This document shows, piece by piece, positions 16,935-26,138 of a stretch of 64,000 nucleotides of DNA. Source of the DNA: Allobosea sp. LC85. Its GTDB lineage: Bacteria; Pseudomonadota; Alphaproteobacteria; Rhizobiales; Beijerinckiaceae. Below the pieces are notes generated by a model. That model had not been told where the DNA came from. It saw only the letters and a list, made by a program, of their open reading frames with translations, and did not search any database. A program made the position numbers and the translations under genes. The DNA is taken from NCBI RefSeq assembly GCF_000735605.1, contig NZ_JPKG01000040.1, positions 1-64,000 of the forward strand. The letters are read 5' to 3'. Position 1 is the stretch's first letter. Each line of letters begins with the position of its first letter.

Positions 16935-18341
16935 ATGGTCGAAGCCGAAAACGCTCCCGACGAATCCGCCACCCGCAGGATCCGCGACGAGGATGGCGCA
17001 ATCGACCCCGTGCTGGTCGAACAGGTCTCGCAGGCCGTTCTGCTCTCGGACATCACGGCGTTGCGCGGCATCGTCGCCGATATGCACGAAGCCGATCTCG
17101 GCGCATTGCTGGAAGCGCTCGACGCTGACGAACGCCCGCGCCTGATCTCGCTGCTCGGCGCCGATTTCGACTTCACGGCCCTGACCGAAGTCGACGACAC
17201 CGTTCGCGAGGAGATTCTCGAAGAGCTCTCGGCCGAGGCCGTCGCTGAAGGCGTACGGGAGCTCGACACCGATGACGCGGTCTACATTCTCGAGGACCTC
17301 AACGAGGCGGACAAGCAGGAGGTCCTCGACAAGCTCACGCCCTCCGAGCGCATCGCCCTGCAGCAGGGCCTCGACTATCCCGAGGACACTGCCGGCCGGC
17401 GCATGCAGAGCGAGGTCATCGCCGTGCCGCCTTTCTGGACCGTCGGCCAGACCATCGACTTCCTGCGCGACACCGCGGACCTGCCTGACCGATTCTTCGA
17501 GATATTCGTGGCCGACCCGGCACATCATTTCGTCGGCACGGTGCGGCTGGACCGGCTGCTGCGAAATCGGCGCCCCGTGGTGATATCCGAGCTGCTGGAG
17601 GAAGACCGGCGGGTCGTCGAGGCAACGGACGAACTGGAAGACGTCGCGCGGCTGTTCCAGCGCTACAATCTGGTTGCAGCACCGGTAGTCGATGCGACCG
17701 GCCGCCTCGTCGGCGTGCTGACCATCGACGATATCGTCGATGTCATCGAGGAAGCCGCGGACGAGGATGTGAAGCAGCTCGGCGGCGTCAATCCCGATGA
17801 AGAGCTCTCGGACCCGGTCCGGAAGATCATCTGGAGCCGCTTCAGCTGGCTCTTCGTCAACCTGATGACCTCCTTTCTCGCCGCGGCGGTGATGAGCCTG
17901 TTCGAAAATCAGCTCGCGAAGGTCGTCGCACTGGCAATCCTGGCGCCGATCGTGGCGAGCCAGGGCGGCAACGCCGCCACCCAGACCATGACGGTGGCCG
18001 TCCGCGCCCTGGCCACGCAGGAGCTTGGCGCCTGGAACCTACGCCGCTTCTTCACCCGCGAACTCATCGTCGGTCTGGTGAACGGCTTCGGCTTCGCCGT
18101 GATCACCGGCGCCATCGCCGCAGCCTGGTTCGGGAGCGCAGGCCTCGGTGCCGTCATCGCGATCGCAATGGTCGTCACCCTGATCTCGGCCGCCGTCGCC
18201 GGTGTTCTCATTCCGCTCGTGCTCGATAAGCTCGACATCGATCCGGCGATTGCATCCGGGACCTTCGTCACCACGGTTACCGACGTCGTCGGCTTCTTTG
18301 CCTTCCTGGGAATCGCAACGCTTCTGCTCGGCCTGGCGTGA
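16935..18341 (+). CDS. mgtE: Magnesium transporter MgtE
   Basis: A 468 aa divalent-cation channel. The layout is the standard one: an N-terminal superhelical domain (to about residue 140), two CBS domains (DRLLRNRRPVVISELLEED, then VVDATGRLVGVLTIDDIVDV) that sense Mg2+ and gate the pore, a plug helix, and five membrane segments from about residue 300 (LFVNLMTSFLAAAVMSLF, with the pore motif PIVASQGGNAATQ). The ATG at 16935 is chosen over the open upstream frame, which would run through the terminator region. No riboswitch-like leader was recognised. It is transcribed alone. Confidence 0.96.
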   Translation: MVEAENAPDESATRRIRDEDGAIDPVLVEQVSQAVLLSDITALRGIVADMHEADLGALLEALDADERPRLISLLGADFDFTALTEVDDTVREEILEELSAEAVAEGVRELDTDDAVYILEDLNEADKQEVLDKLTPSERIALQQGLDYPEDTAGRRMQSEVIAVPPFWTVGQTIDFLRDTADLPDRFFEIFVADPAHHFVGTVRLDRLLRNRRPVVISELLEEDRRVVEATDELEDVARLFQRYNLVAAPVVDATGRLVGVLTIDDIVDVIEEAADEDVKQLGGVNPDEELSDPVRKIIWSRFSWLFVNLMTSFLAAAVMSLFENQLAKVVALAILAPIVASQGGNAATQTMTVAVRALATQELGAWNLRRFFTRELIVGLVNGFGFAVITGAIAAAWFGSAGLGAVIAIAMVVTLISAAVAGVLIPLVLDKLDIDPAIASGTFVTTVTDVVGFFAFLGIATLLLGLA

Positions 18342-18403
18342 CGCAGGCGAAAACTTTGGTAACGTAAACCGGGCGTCAAGTTTTCTCCGCAATTCTCCGC
18401 GAG

Positions 18404-19348
18404 ATGATCGCCCGTCGCATGTCCCGCCTCCGTGTAGCCCCATTCATTCTTGCCGCCGCCGCGCTTGCGGTCCTTGGCGGCTGCGTGGCGTTCGAAGGCC
18501 GGTATCCGCAGAAGGGCGATGTCAGGCCGCATCCCGGCGTCGCGAGCGCACTGAACTATCCGGTCCAGGGCATCGATATCTCGCGCTGGCAGGGCGAGAT
18601 CGACTGGGCAGCGGTCAAGGGCGCCGGCACCCGCTTCGTCTACATGAAGGCGACCGAGGGCGGCGACCACATCGACCCCGCCTTTCTACGCAACTGGGAA
18701 GGCGCGCGCCGAGCCGGCGTGCCGCGCGGGGCCTACCACTTCGTCTTCTGGTGTCGCCCCGCCCATGAGCAGGCGGTCTGGTTCAAGCAGCACATCCCGA
18801 ACGATCCGGCCGCCTTGCCGCCCGTGCTCGATGTCGAGTGGAATGGCCATTCCAAGACCTGCCCACAAAAGATCGACCGCTCGCTGGCGCTGGAGAAGAT
18901 CCAGCTCATGCTGACCGAGCTCGAGCAGCTCACCGGCAAGAAGCCGATCATCTATACCGACATCACCTTCCACAAGGACGTGCTGGAAGGGCAGTTCAAC
19001 GAATATCCCTACTGGATCCGCTCGACGGCAGCCAAGCCTGAAACCCGCTACGAAAACCGCCCCTGGGCCTTCTGGCAATTCACCACGACCGGCCGCGTGC
19101 CCGGCATCAAGGGCGATGTCGACCGCAACTCGTTCTTCGGCGACGAAGAACAGTTCATCGGCTGGATCAATGGCGAGTTCGACATCGGCCGTAGGCAATG
19201 GACCAAGCGGCGTGCCTCGCCGGCGCAACCGAGCCCCAGCATCGTTAATGATCCGGAGTTCGAGCCCCCGGTCAGCCAGGCTCCGCCCGCCCCGGTCATC
19301 CCCGGCGCGCTGAGGCCAGTGCCCTCCTCGCTGCAGACCGGCGAATAG
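18404..19348 (+). CDS. GH25-family lysozyme-like lipoprotein (first paralogue)
   Basis: A 314 aa exported glycoside hydrolase family 25 (muramidase) protein. The signal ends in a lipobox (VLGGC), so it is probably membrane-anchored. The catalytic domain starts at GIDISRWQGEIDW and contains DVEWNG, whose acidic residues match the active-site pair of the family, and ends with FWQFTTTGRVPGI and VDRN. The C-terminal 60 residues are Pro-rich and low in structure. A second ATG at 18419 gives a shorter signal. It is closely related to the gene at 19679-20647, from which it is separated by palindromic repeats. Peptidoglycan remodelling or release of glycan fragments is the likely job. Confidence 0.93.
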   Translation: MIARRMSRLRVAPFILAAAALAVLGGCVAFEGRYPQKGDVRPHPGVASALNYPVQGIDISRWQGEIDWAAVKGAGTRFVYMKATEGGDHIDPAFLRNWEGARRAGVPRGAYHFVFWCRPAHEQAVWFKQHIPNDPAALPPVLDVEWNGHSKTCPQKIDRSLALEKIQLMLTELEQLTGKKPIIYTDITFHKDVLEGQFNEYPYWIRSTAAKPETRYENRPWAFWQFTTTGRVPGIKGDVDRNSFFGDEEQFIGWINGEFDIGRRQWTKRRASPAQPSPSIVNDPEFEPPVSQAPPAPVIPGALRPVPSSLQTGE

Positions 19349-19356
19349 CGGCGCCC

Positions 19357-19449
19357 AGATCATCAGACCGGATATCGGATCCGGTCCGATGATCCAGCCT
19401 TCTGTGTTCGCATTCCCGGAAACCGCAATCCAGTTTTCGGGCCGATGCC
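19357..19449 (-). repeat. Bipartite palindromic repeat, family 1, copy A
   Basis: In reverse orientation this matches copies at 29561-29661 and 38404-40053 over about 95 bases. It has two imperfect hairpins: one near GCATCGGCCCGAAAA with TTTCCGGG, and one near GATCATCGGACCGGA with TATCCGGTCTGATGATC. It begins just past the stop of the first GH25 gene. Confidence 0.75.
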
Positions 19450-19452
19450 TCA

Positions 19453-19504
19453 GATCACGTTTTCTGCGTTTGGATGAAATCGTCCAAACGCAGAAAACGT
19501 GATC
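19453..19504. repeat. Perfect 22-bp inverted repeat
   Basis: Arms 19453-19474 and 19483-19504 are exact reverse complements (starting GATCACGTTTTCTGCG) around the loop TGAAATCG. It follows directly on repeat copy A between the two GH25 genes. It lacks a T-run, so it is not a plain terminator. Confidence 0.9.
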
Positions 19505-19518
19505 GACTCTCATAGTTT

Positions 19519-19568
19519 AGAGCATGTTTGATGCGAAAAACCGTTGCCACTTTTTCGCAGCATGCTCT
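19519..19568. repeat. Interrupted palindrome (AGAGCATG-type)
   Basis: AGAGCATG at 19519 pairs with CATGCTCT ending at 19568, and GCGAAAAA at 19533 with TTTTTCGC at 19551. The design resembles hairpin one of repeat family 1 and extragenic repeats common in Hyphomicrobiales. Confidence 0.65.
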
Positions 19569-19678
19569 TGCAGGCGCGCCGGTTAACCAACCCTGAAATC
19601 ATCGGCTCGCATCCGAGCGAACGCTTACCGCGCCTTAACCACGACTGCCGCACCACTGCATGCATGCAGGAGGGGCGG

Positions 19679-20647
19679 ATGCCAGCGCGTATGAAGACCG
19701 ATTACAAGGGGCTGCGGTGCCTTCTTGCAGTCCTCGGCCTTGCACTCGGCTGCTCGGGTCCGGCCCTCGCGCTCTATCCCAAGAAGGGCGACGCCTCGCC
19801 CCATCACGGCGTCCGCGACGCACGCCGCCAGGCCATCCAGGGCATCGACATCTCGCGCTGGCAGGGCGAGATCGACTGGGCCAAGGTCAAGGATGCCGGC
19901 ACCCGCTTTGCCTTCATCAAGGCAACCGAGGGCGGCGACCACATCGATCCCAATTTCCGCAAGAACTGGGAGGGGGCGAAGAAGGCCGGCGTGGCGCGCG
20001 GCGCCTACCATTTCGTCTACTGGTGCCGCCCGGCCAAGGATCAGGTGCGCTGGTTCAAGCGCCATATCCCGAAGGACCCGGATGCCTTGCCGCCGGTGCT
20101 CGATGTCGAGTGGAACGGTGAATCGGAGAGCTGCGGCAAGAAGATCCCACGCGAAAAGGCGCTCGCCAAGATCAGCGAGATGCTGAAGGGTCTGCAGGAA
20201 CACACTGGCAAGAAGCCGATCATCTACACCGACATCACCTTCCACGAAGATGTGCTGGAAGGCGAATTCAACGACCATCCCTACTGGCTGCGCTCGACCG
20301 CCGCGCCGCTGCGCCATCGCTATGAGCGCAAGCAATGGGAATTCTGGCAGTTCACCACGACAGGGCGCGTGCCCGGCATAACCGGCGATGTCGACCGCAA
20401 CGCCTTCTTCGGCACCGAGCGGGAATTCGCCGCCTGGCGCGAGGGCCGCTTCGACATCGGGGCCCGGAAATGGCGGGGTGGCGAACCGAAGGTGGCCGGC
20501 AACCGGGCACCTGTAACGTCGGCCGGCTCCAGGGCTCCGCAGGCAGCCGGTGGGACGCCACTGAGGATGCTGCCTCCCGCGCGCGTCCCGGCCAAGGCGA
20601 TCGCCAACCGTGATCCACAAGTGACCGGTTCTCTTGCCCGAGATTGA
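19679..20647 (+). CDS. GH25-family lysozyme-like protein (second paralogue)
   Basis: A 322 aa exported GH25 protein. The ATG at 19679 has AGGAGG at good spacing; the longer open frame would run through the palindrome region. The signal is LLAVLGLALGCSGPALA, with either lipobox cleavage before Cys or signal peptidase I cleavage after ALA. The domain has the same key blocks as its neighbour: GIDISRWQGEIDW, KATEGGDHID, DVEWNGE, and FWQFTTTGRVPGI with VDRN. The C-terminal 70 residues are low in complexity and differ from the first copy, so the pair arose by duplication and diverged outside the catalytic domain. It probably cuts peptidoglycan in the periplasm. Confidence 0.93.
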   Translation: MPARMKTDYKGLRCLLAVLGLALGCSGPALALYPKKGDASPHHGVRDARRQAIQGIDISRWQGEIDWAKVKDAGTRFAFIKATEGGDHIDPNFRKNWEGAKKAGVARGAYHFVYWCRPAKDQVRWFKRHIPKDPDALPPVLDVEWNGESESCGKKIPREKALAKISEMLKGLQEHTGKKPIIYTDITFHEDVLEGEFNDHPYWLRSTAAPLRHRYERKQWEFWQFTTTGRVPGITGDVDRNAFFGTEREFAAWREGRFDIGARKWRGGEPKVAGNRAPVTSAGSRAPQAAGGTPLRMLPPARVPAKAIANRDPQVTGSLARD

Positions 20648-20743
20648 CGTTACGGCATCCCTTGCGCTGTCACGAAGCTGTCATGAGACGCGCGCCCTGA
20701 TCCGCGGCAGCGCAACCCCTCATGAGAAATCGCCCGTCTGGGC

Positions 20744-21748
20744 GTGGCCGGAATGCTCCATGATCTGCAATCCCGGGCCGGGTTCGTCTGGGTCTACCGC
20801 TTTGATTCCGACGGCTATGCGCATCTCCTTCCCCGTCGCGAGATGCCCGACCTTGCCCTCTCAGAGGCCGAGTTCGTCTGGATCCATCTCGATCTCGTGC
20901 ATGGCCGCGCCAAGCAATGGGTCGCCGATTGCACCGCGCTGCCCGCCGAAGCGCAAACCCTGTTCCTGACCCAGGACGACCATCAGCGCCTGCATCACAA
21001 TCGCGATTTCGCCTGGGGCATCACCTTCGACCAGATCCGCGAGGTCGACAGCCCCGCCGATGAGATGGGCATGCTGCACTGGATCATCGCCGACCGGTTC
21101 CTGCTGACGGGCCGGCGACAGGCCATGCAGGCGACGCGCCTGACGCGCGACGCGCTGGAGGCCGGCTATCGGGCGAGCTCGCCGGTCATGCTGTTCGAGC
21201 GCATCATCGAATTCGTCATCGAGGATGTGGCCGAAGCGGTGATGCAGCTGACCGAGGATACCGACTCGATCGAGGACCATGTCATCGACGAGCGCGTCAG
21301 CGACGAGGCGCGCCGGCTCGGGTTGATCCGTCGGCGCACGGTCAGGCTGCATCGCCAGCTCAACGGCCTGCACCAGCTCTTCCGCCGCTTCTCCGAGAAT
21401 GCCTCGACGCGGGCCGCGCCTGAGACCGTGAAGAGCGCTGCAAGCCGCCTGCTGCAGCGTGTCGACACCATGCTGACGGACGTGCAGATCGTGCAGCAGC
21501 GCGCGCGCCTGTTGCAGGACGAGATCGCCTCGCGCCTGACGGCCCAGACCAACAGCCATCTCTACGTGCTCTCGATCCTGACCGCGACGCTGATGCCGGC
21601 GACGCTGATCTCCGGCTTGTTCGGCGTCAACACCAAGGGCCTGCCCTTTCTCGAGAATGAGTGGGGCTTCGTCTATGTCGTGATCCTGTGCGCGCTGGCG
21701 GCGCTCAGCGTGTATCTGCTGCTCAAGCGCCGCGACATGATCCACTGA
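20744..21748 (+). CDS. CorA/ZntB-type divalent metal transporter
   Basis: A 334 aa protein of the CorA superfamily: a large N-terminal cytoplasmic alpha/beta domain, a long helix (residues about 200-285, EDTDSIEDHVIDE to QARLLQDEIASRL) and two C-terminal membrane helices. The loop motif reads GLFGVNTKGLPF, with GVN in place of the CorA GMN, as in ZntB proteins, which move zinc by a proton-coupled route. The GTG at 20744 or the ATG at 20753 may start it; neither has a strong ribosome site. Next to it is the remnant of a cation diffusion facilitator, so this was once a metal-handling locus. Direction and substrate are not certain. Confidence 0.88.
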   Translation: MAGMLHDLQSRAGFVWVYRFDSDGYAHLLPRREMPDLALSEAEFVWIHLDLVHGRAKQWVADCTALPAEAQTLFLTQDDHQRLHHNRDFAWGITFDQIREVDSPADEMGMLHWIIADRFLLTGRRQAMQATRLTRDALEAGYRASSPVMLFERIIEFVIEDVAEAVMQLTEDTDSIEDHVIDERVSDEARRLGLIRRRTVRLHRQLNGLHQLFRRFSENASTRAAPETVKSAASRLLQRVDTMLTDVQIVQQRARLLQDEIASRLTAQTNSHLYVLSILTATLMPATLISGLFGVNTKGLPFLENEWGFVYVVILCALAALSVYLLLKRRDMIH

Positions 21749-21770
21749 GCCCAGGCAGGCTCCCGATGCG

Positions 21771-21962
21771 TCACATCGCGGCGATACGTGGGTTCACCTC
21801 GACGGTGACATGGGACAGCATCGGCAATCCGGCGAGCAGCGCCTTGTAGGCAGCGGGCGGCTTCGGGTTGGTGGCCACCACCGAGACGATCGCCGAGCAA
21901 TGGCCCGGCCCGACCTGCCAGAGATGCAGGTCGGCGATTTCCGCCCCTTTGGGGATAGGATA
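21771..21962 (-). pseudogene. Remnant of a cation diffusion facilitator C-terminal domain (DmeF-like)
   Basis: The minus strand codes for EIADLHLWQVGPGHCSAIVS, then VVATNPKPPAAYKALLAGLP and LSHVTVEVNPRIAAM before a stop at 21771. This matches the cytoplasmic C-terminal domain of DmeF-type cobalt/nickel/cadmium exporters. No transmembrane part precedes it: upstream the frame is unrelated and soon meets the ivd promoter area. It is a 5'-deleted gene, about 62 codons left. The region 21749-22120 holds nothing else recognisable. Confidence 0.65.
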
Positions 21963-22120
21963 GGTAAATCGATGGCTGGTGCTCCCGTAGCATCGCAGAT
22001 CACCCGCCTGTGTGGCCACACCCATCCGGGGGAGGCGCTGGAACAGCCTGACAGCGCCGCAAAGCGCGCTATAACGCTGCAAAGCCGTGCCCGACGCGCG
22101 GCAACTTCCGGGAGGCCACC

Positions 22121-23293
22121 ATGCTCGCCAACGCCCCGCGACCGTTCAATTTCGATCTCGGCGAGACCGCCGACGCCATCCGCGACACGGTCCACGCCTT
22201 CGCGCAGGAGAAAATCGCCCCACGCGCCGAGGAGATCGACCGTTCGAACCAGTTTCCGCGTGATCTCTGGCCAGAGATGGGGGCGCTCGGTCTGCATGGC
22301 ATCACGGTCAAGGAAGAGGATGGCGGCGCGGGCCTCGGCTATCTCGAGCATGTCGTGGCGATCGAGGAGGTCAGCCGGGCCTCCGCCTCGGTCGGCCTGA
22401 GCTACGGCGCCCATTCGAACCTGTGCGTCAACCAGATCGCCCGCAACGGCAACGCCGCCCAGAAGGCGAAGTACCTGCCAAAGCTGATCTCGGGCGAGCA
22501 TGTCGGTTCGCTCGCCATGTCCGAGCCCGGCGCCGGCTCGGACGTGGTCTCGATGAAGACACGGGCCGAGAAGAAGGGCGACCGCTACGTCATGACCGGC
22601 AACAAGATGTGGATCACCAATGGCCCGATCGCCGAGACGCTGGTGGTCTATGCCAAGACCGACCCCGCCGCCGGCGCGAAGGGCATCACCGCCTTCCTGA
22701 TCGAGAAGGGCATGAAGGGCTTTTCGACCGCCCAGAAGCTCGACAAGCTCGGCATGCGCGGTTCGGACACCTGCGAGCTCGTCTTCGAGGACTGCGAGGT
22801 GCCGGAGGAGAACGTGCTCGGCCAGGTCGGGCGCGGCGTCAACGTGCTGATGTCGGGCCTCGACTATGAGCGCGTCGTGCTCTCGGCCGGGCCGCTCGGC
22901 ATCATGCAGGCGGCCATGGACGTGGTCATGCCCTATATCCATGAGCGCAAGCAGTTCGGCCAGTCGATCGGCGAATTCCAGCTCGTCCAGGGCAAGGTCG
23001 CCGACATGTACGTGATGATGAACGCCTGCAAGGCCTATGTGTATGCCGTCGCCAAGGCCTGCGACCGCGGCGAGACCACGCGTGAGGATGCCGCCGGGGC
23101 CATCCTGATCGCGGCCGAGAAGGCGACGCAGATCGCGCTCGACGCCATCCAGCTTCTGGGCGGCAACGGCTATATCAACGATTATCCAACTGGCCGCCTG
23201 CTGCGCGACGCAAAGCTCTACGAGATCGGAGCCGGCACCAGCGAGATCCGCCGCATGCTGATCGGCCGCGAACTGTTCCAGAAGACGAAATAG
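22121..23293 (+). CDS. ivd: Isovaleryl-CoA dehydrogenase
   Basis: FAD-dependent acyl-CoA dehydrogenase (390 aa) that oxidises isovaleryl-CoA to 3-methylcrotonyl-CoA in leucine catabolism. It has [14 protein letters not shown] and [11 protein letters not shown] (FAD and substrate binding). The catalytic Glu is residue 250 in [13 protein letters not shown], the position used by isovaleryl-CoA dehydrogenases and different from the Glu near the C terminus of most acyl-CoA dehydrogenases. The C terminus has [26 protein letters not shown] precedes the ATG. The product is the substrate of the Mcc enzyme encoded at 7551 and 13463. It is followed after four bases by the cyclotransferase-like gene. Confidence 0.95.
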   Translation: MLANAPRPFNFDLGETADAIRDTVHAFAQEKIAPRAEEIDRSNQFPRDLWPEMGALGLHGITVKEEDGGAGLGYLEHVVAIEEVSRASASVGLSYGAHSNLCVNQIARNGNAAQKAKYLPKLISGEHVGSLAMSEPGAGSDVVSMKTRAEKKGDRYVMTGNKMWITNGPIAETLVVYAKTDPAAGAKGITAFLIEKGMKGFSTAQKLDKLGMRGSDTCELVFEDCEVPEENVLGQVGRGVNVLMSGLDYERVVLSAGPLGIMQAAMDVVMPYIHERKQFGQSIGEFQLVQGKVADMYVMMNACKAYVYAVAKACDRGETTREDAAGAILIAAEKATQIALDAIQLLGGNGYINDYPTGRLLRDAKLYEIGAGTSEIRRMLIGRELFQKTK

Positions 23294-23297
23294 ACCA

Positions 23298-23816
23298 GTG
23301 CCCCTCTATTTCGCCTACGGGCTCAATATGGACATCGCCGGGATGGCCAAGCGCTGTCCCGGTTCGAAGCCACTCGGTCTCGCGCGCCTGCCGCGGCACC
23401 GCTTCATCGTGACGACAGACGGCTATGCCTCGGTCATTCGCGACCCGCGCGAGGCCGTCCATGGCGTGCTCTGGGACTGCGCGCTCGGCGACATCCGCGC
23501 ACTCGACAAGTTCGAGGACATCGCCAGCGGTCTCTATGTCAAGATCAATCAGCCCGTCATCGTCGAGGGCGGCGCCAAGCGGGCCCTCGTCTATGTCGGC
23601 CGCTCCGGCACGCTCGGAAAGCCACGCCCCGGCTACATGGAAACCGTCATCGCCAGCGCCAAACACTGGGCGTTGCCAGAGACTTACGTCACGGGCCTGA
23701 ATCGATTTCTGACCAAACCGAATCTCGACATGAAGTCGTTGAATCCAGATGCGAACGCAGAGCTTCCGCCTGGCCCGGTCGCGGGCGTCCGGCCGCGAGC
23801 CTTGGCTCCGAAATAG
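23298..23816 (+). CDS. Gamma-glutamylcyclotransferase-like protein
   Basis: A 172 aa protein with the GGCT/AIG2 fold: LYFAYGLNM at the N terminus is the Y-G-S-N-M substrate loop (Leu for Ser), and Glu in LDKFEDIASG is the likely catalytic acid. The family releases 5-oxoproline from gamma-glutamyl amines or peptides. It starts at GTG (23298), four bases after the ivd stop, so it is co-transcribed and perhaps translationally coupled. The C-terminal 45 residues are poorly ordered. Its substrate and any link with leucine breakdown are unknown. Confidence 0.82.
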   Translation: MPLYFAYGLNMDIAGMAKRCPGSKPLGLARLPRHRFIVTTDGYASVIRDPREAVHGVLWDCALGDIRALDKFEDIASGLYVKINQPVIVEGGAKRALVYVGRSGTLGKPRPGYMETVIASAKHWALPETYVTGLNRFLTKPNLDMKSLNPDANAELPPGPVAGVRPRALAPK

Positions 23817-23858
23817 GTCGCCCGGAACCACCCCCATCCCCCCACAGTGGACGAAGAC

Positions 23859-23889
23859 GCGTATGGTCGGGGCAAGCCCGACCATACGC
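23859..23889. repeat. Palindromic repeat, family 2 (13-bp perfect stem)
   Basis: Arms 23859-23871 and 23877-23889 (GCGTATGGTCGGG and its complement) flank a five-base loop. It lies between the convergent cyclotransferase and ABC exporter genes and could act as a bidirectional transcription stop. Confidence 0.75.
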
Positions 23890-23919
23890 AAAGGGCGCTC
23901 CGCCAGGCAGTCTGGCGGC

Positions 23920-25725
23920 TTATGCCGCCAGACCCTTCGCCAGTTCGCTGACCTGCTTCTCGAATAGCGCGCGATAGGCGCCGTTCTCGCGGGTCAGCAG
24001 CGCCTCGTGGCCACCTTCCTCGACCACCCTGCCGCGATCGAAGACCAGGATGCGGTCCATCGCGCGCACGGTCGAGAGCCGGTGGGCAATGACGATGGTT
24101 GTGCGCCCCTGCATCAGGCGCTCCATCGCCTCCTGGATCAGTGCCTCCGATTCCGAATCGAGGCTCGAGGTCGCCTCGTCCAGGATCAGGATCGGCGCAT
24201 CGGCCAGGAAGGCACGGGCGAGCGCAACACGCTGGCGCTCGCCACCCGAGAGCTTGACACCACGCTCGCCGACCAACGTCGCGTAGCCCTTGGGCAGGCG
24301 CATGATGAAGTCATGCGCGTTGGCGAGCTTCGCCGCCTGGACAATCCGGGCCATCGAGGCGCCCGGCTTGGCATAGGCGATGTTCTCCGCCAGCGACCGG
24401 TGGAACAGCACCGGCTCCTGCTGCACGATCGCGATCTGCGCACGCAGGGAGGTCTGCGTCACATCCGCGATGTCGCGCCCGTCGATGGCGACGCGCCCGT
24501 CGGAGACGTCGTAGAGCCGTTGCACAAGCTTGACGAAGGTCGTCTTGCCGGAGCCGGAGCGCCCAACCAGACCCACCTTCTCGCCAGCCCGGATCGTCAG
24601 CGAGAAATCGCGATAGAGCGGCTCTGCATGACCTCCGTAATGGAAAGTCACCCGCTCGAAAGCGATCTCACCCGCCGGCACCACCATGTCGGTCGCCCCC
24701 TGGCGATCGGGCACGCCATAGGGATGGGCGTGCATGGCGACGAGTTCCTCCATGTCGTTCACCGAACGCTGGAGGTTGTGCACGTGCTGGCCGACATCAC
24801 GCAGATAGCCGTGAACGACCGCATAGGAGGTCAGCACGAAGGCGACGTCGCCCGGCGTGGCCTGGCCGTTGGCCCAGAGCCAGATCACGAGGCCGATGAC
24901 CGCGGCGCGGAGCGCCAGCAGCACGATCTGCTGGGCTGTACCCGAGGTCGTGCCGCGCACCCATGTCCGGCGGGTCCTGAGCGCCCATTTCGCCAGGACA
25001 CCGGCCAGGCGACCGTCCTCGCGCAGCTCGGCGCCATAGGCTTTGACCACCGGGTTGCACGAGATCGCATCTGCCAGCGCACCGCCGACACGCGTGTCCC
25101 AGCTGTTGGCGAGCCGCGCCGCGGGCGCGACATAGCCAAGTGACAGCGCGATCGTGACACCGACATAGACCAGTGAGCCGAGGAGGACGACGAGGCCCAT
25201 CGCCGGCCAATGCCATGCCAACAGCGCCGTCGTGCCCACCAGCACGACCAGCGACGGCAGCAACGCGATCAGGACCGTGTCGGTCAGCAGGTCGAGGGCC
25301 CACATCCCGCGCGTGATCTTGCGCACCGTCGAGCCGGCAAAGTTGTTGGCGTGCCAATCGGTCGAGAAACGTTGCAGGCGTGCGAACGCCTCCTGCGCCG
25401 TCTCGCTCATGGTGCGCAGCGTCATGCCGGTGATGCCGATGAAGCCGAGATGCCGGAACAGCACGCTGACCGCACCGAGCACGAGCATCGCGCCCAGCGC
25501 CCATAGCGCCGCATCGAGCGCGCTCGCGCCCTCGCCCGCCACCGCATCGACGAGGCGGCCGGCATAAAGCGGCATGAACAGGTCCGCGGCAGTCGCCGCC
25601 ATCATGGAACCGGCAACGCCGAGGACGGGCCCCGGCTGGCGTGCCCAATGCCGGAATGTGAAGCCGAGAACGGCCCGGAACGGCTCCTGCCGCCCGGTTG
25701 AGGATTGAAGAGACATAGAGGTCAT
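23920..25725 (-). CDS. ABC exporter, fused permease and ATPase
   Basis: A 601 aa half-transporter that should work as a dimer in the inner membrane. Residues about 25-310 form the six-helix exporter domain; the C-terminal 240 residues are the ATPase with Walker A GRSGSGKTT, signature LSGGERQR, Walker B ILILDEATSS and the H-loop VIAHRLSTV. The ATG at 25725 is chosen; ATG 25716 is also possible and no clear ribosome site separates them. It is like the MsbA/HlyB-type lipid or drug exporters, but the substrate cannot be deduced. It converges on the cyclotransferase gene. Confidence 0.92.
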   Translation of the reverse strand: MTSMSLQSSTGRQEPFRAVLGFTFRHWARQPGPVLGVAGSMMAATAADLFMPLYAGRLVDAVAGEGASALDAALWALGAMLVLGAVSVLFRHLGFIGITGMTLRTMSETAQEAFARLQRFSTDWHANNFAGSTVRKITRGMWALDLLTDTVLIALLPSLVVLVGTTALLAWHWPAMGLVVLLGSLVYVGVTIALSLGYVAPAARLANSWDTRVGGALADAISCNPVVKAYGAELREDGRLAGVLAKWALRTRRTWVRGTTSGTAQQIVLLALRAAVIGLVIWLWANGQATPGDVAFVLTSYAVVHGYLRDVGQHVHNLQRSVNDMEELVAMHAHPYGVPDRQGATDMVVPAGEIAFERVTFHYGGHAEPLYRDFSLTIRAGEKVGLVGRSGSGKTTFVKLVQRLYDVSDGRVAIDGRDIADVTQTSLRAQIAIVQQEPVLFHRSLAENIAYAKPGASMARIVQAAKLANAHDFIMRLPKGYATLVGERGVKLSGGERQRVALARAFLADAPILILDEATSSLDSESEALIQEAMERLMQGRTTIVIAHRLSTVRAMDRILVFDRGRVVEEGGHEALLTRENGAYRALFEKQVSELAKGLAA

Positions 25726-26138
25726 TCGGCGCCACGCGGGAGCCGACTCCAAATCAGGTGGAGCCGATGCGAGTGCAATCGTCTCCGGATGAAACGTAGA
25801 GATGAAAAACCCTGGCTGGGGACCGCCTCAGGCGGGCCGCGGCAATGTCCGACCTAGTGGCGGGACATTCGTGGGGGAGTGGCGACGATGATGATGAATT
25901 GCATTCAGCCCTCCCCTTTCGCGTGTTGAAAGCCAAGGCAGACAACATGCCGCATCGGCAGCTAACGCGCAAGCTGCCCGTACTGCAACCGGGGCATGTG
26001 TGGCGTCGATGGCACAGGCAATCCTGGGGCAACCCAAGAAAGCGGAACGGCGGTGCCTCGCGGAACGCACCCCGTCGCATCTCCCGCAAAAGTATGGTTC
26101 TGGTTCTCGCCCAGACGATACGTGGCTTGCCGGATTTC
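25726..26138. other. Gene-free stretch
   Basis: About 410 bases between the ABC exporter start and the end of the small membrane protein gene. Open frames exist on both strands, but none has a family-like sequence or a ribosome site. It should contain the exporter promoter, which I could not pin down. Confidence 0.5.
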
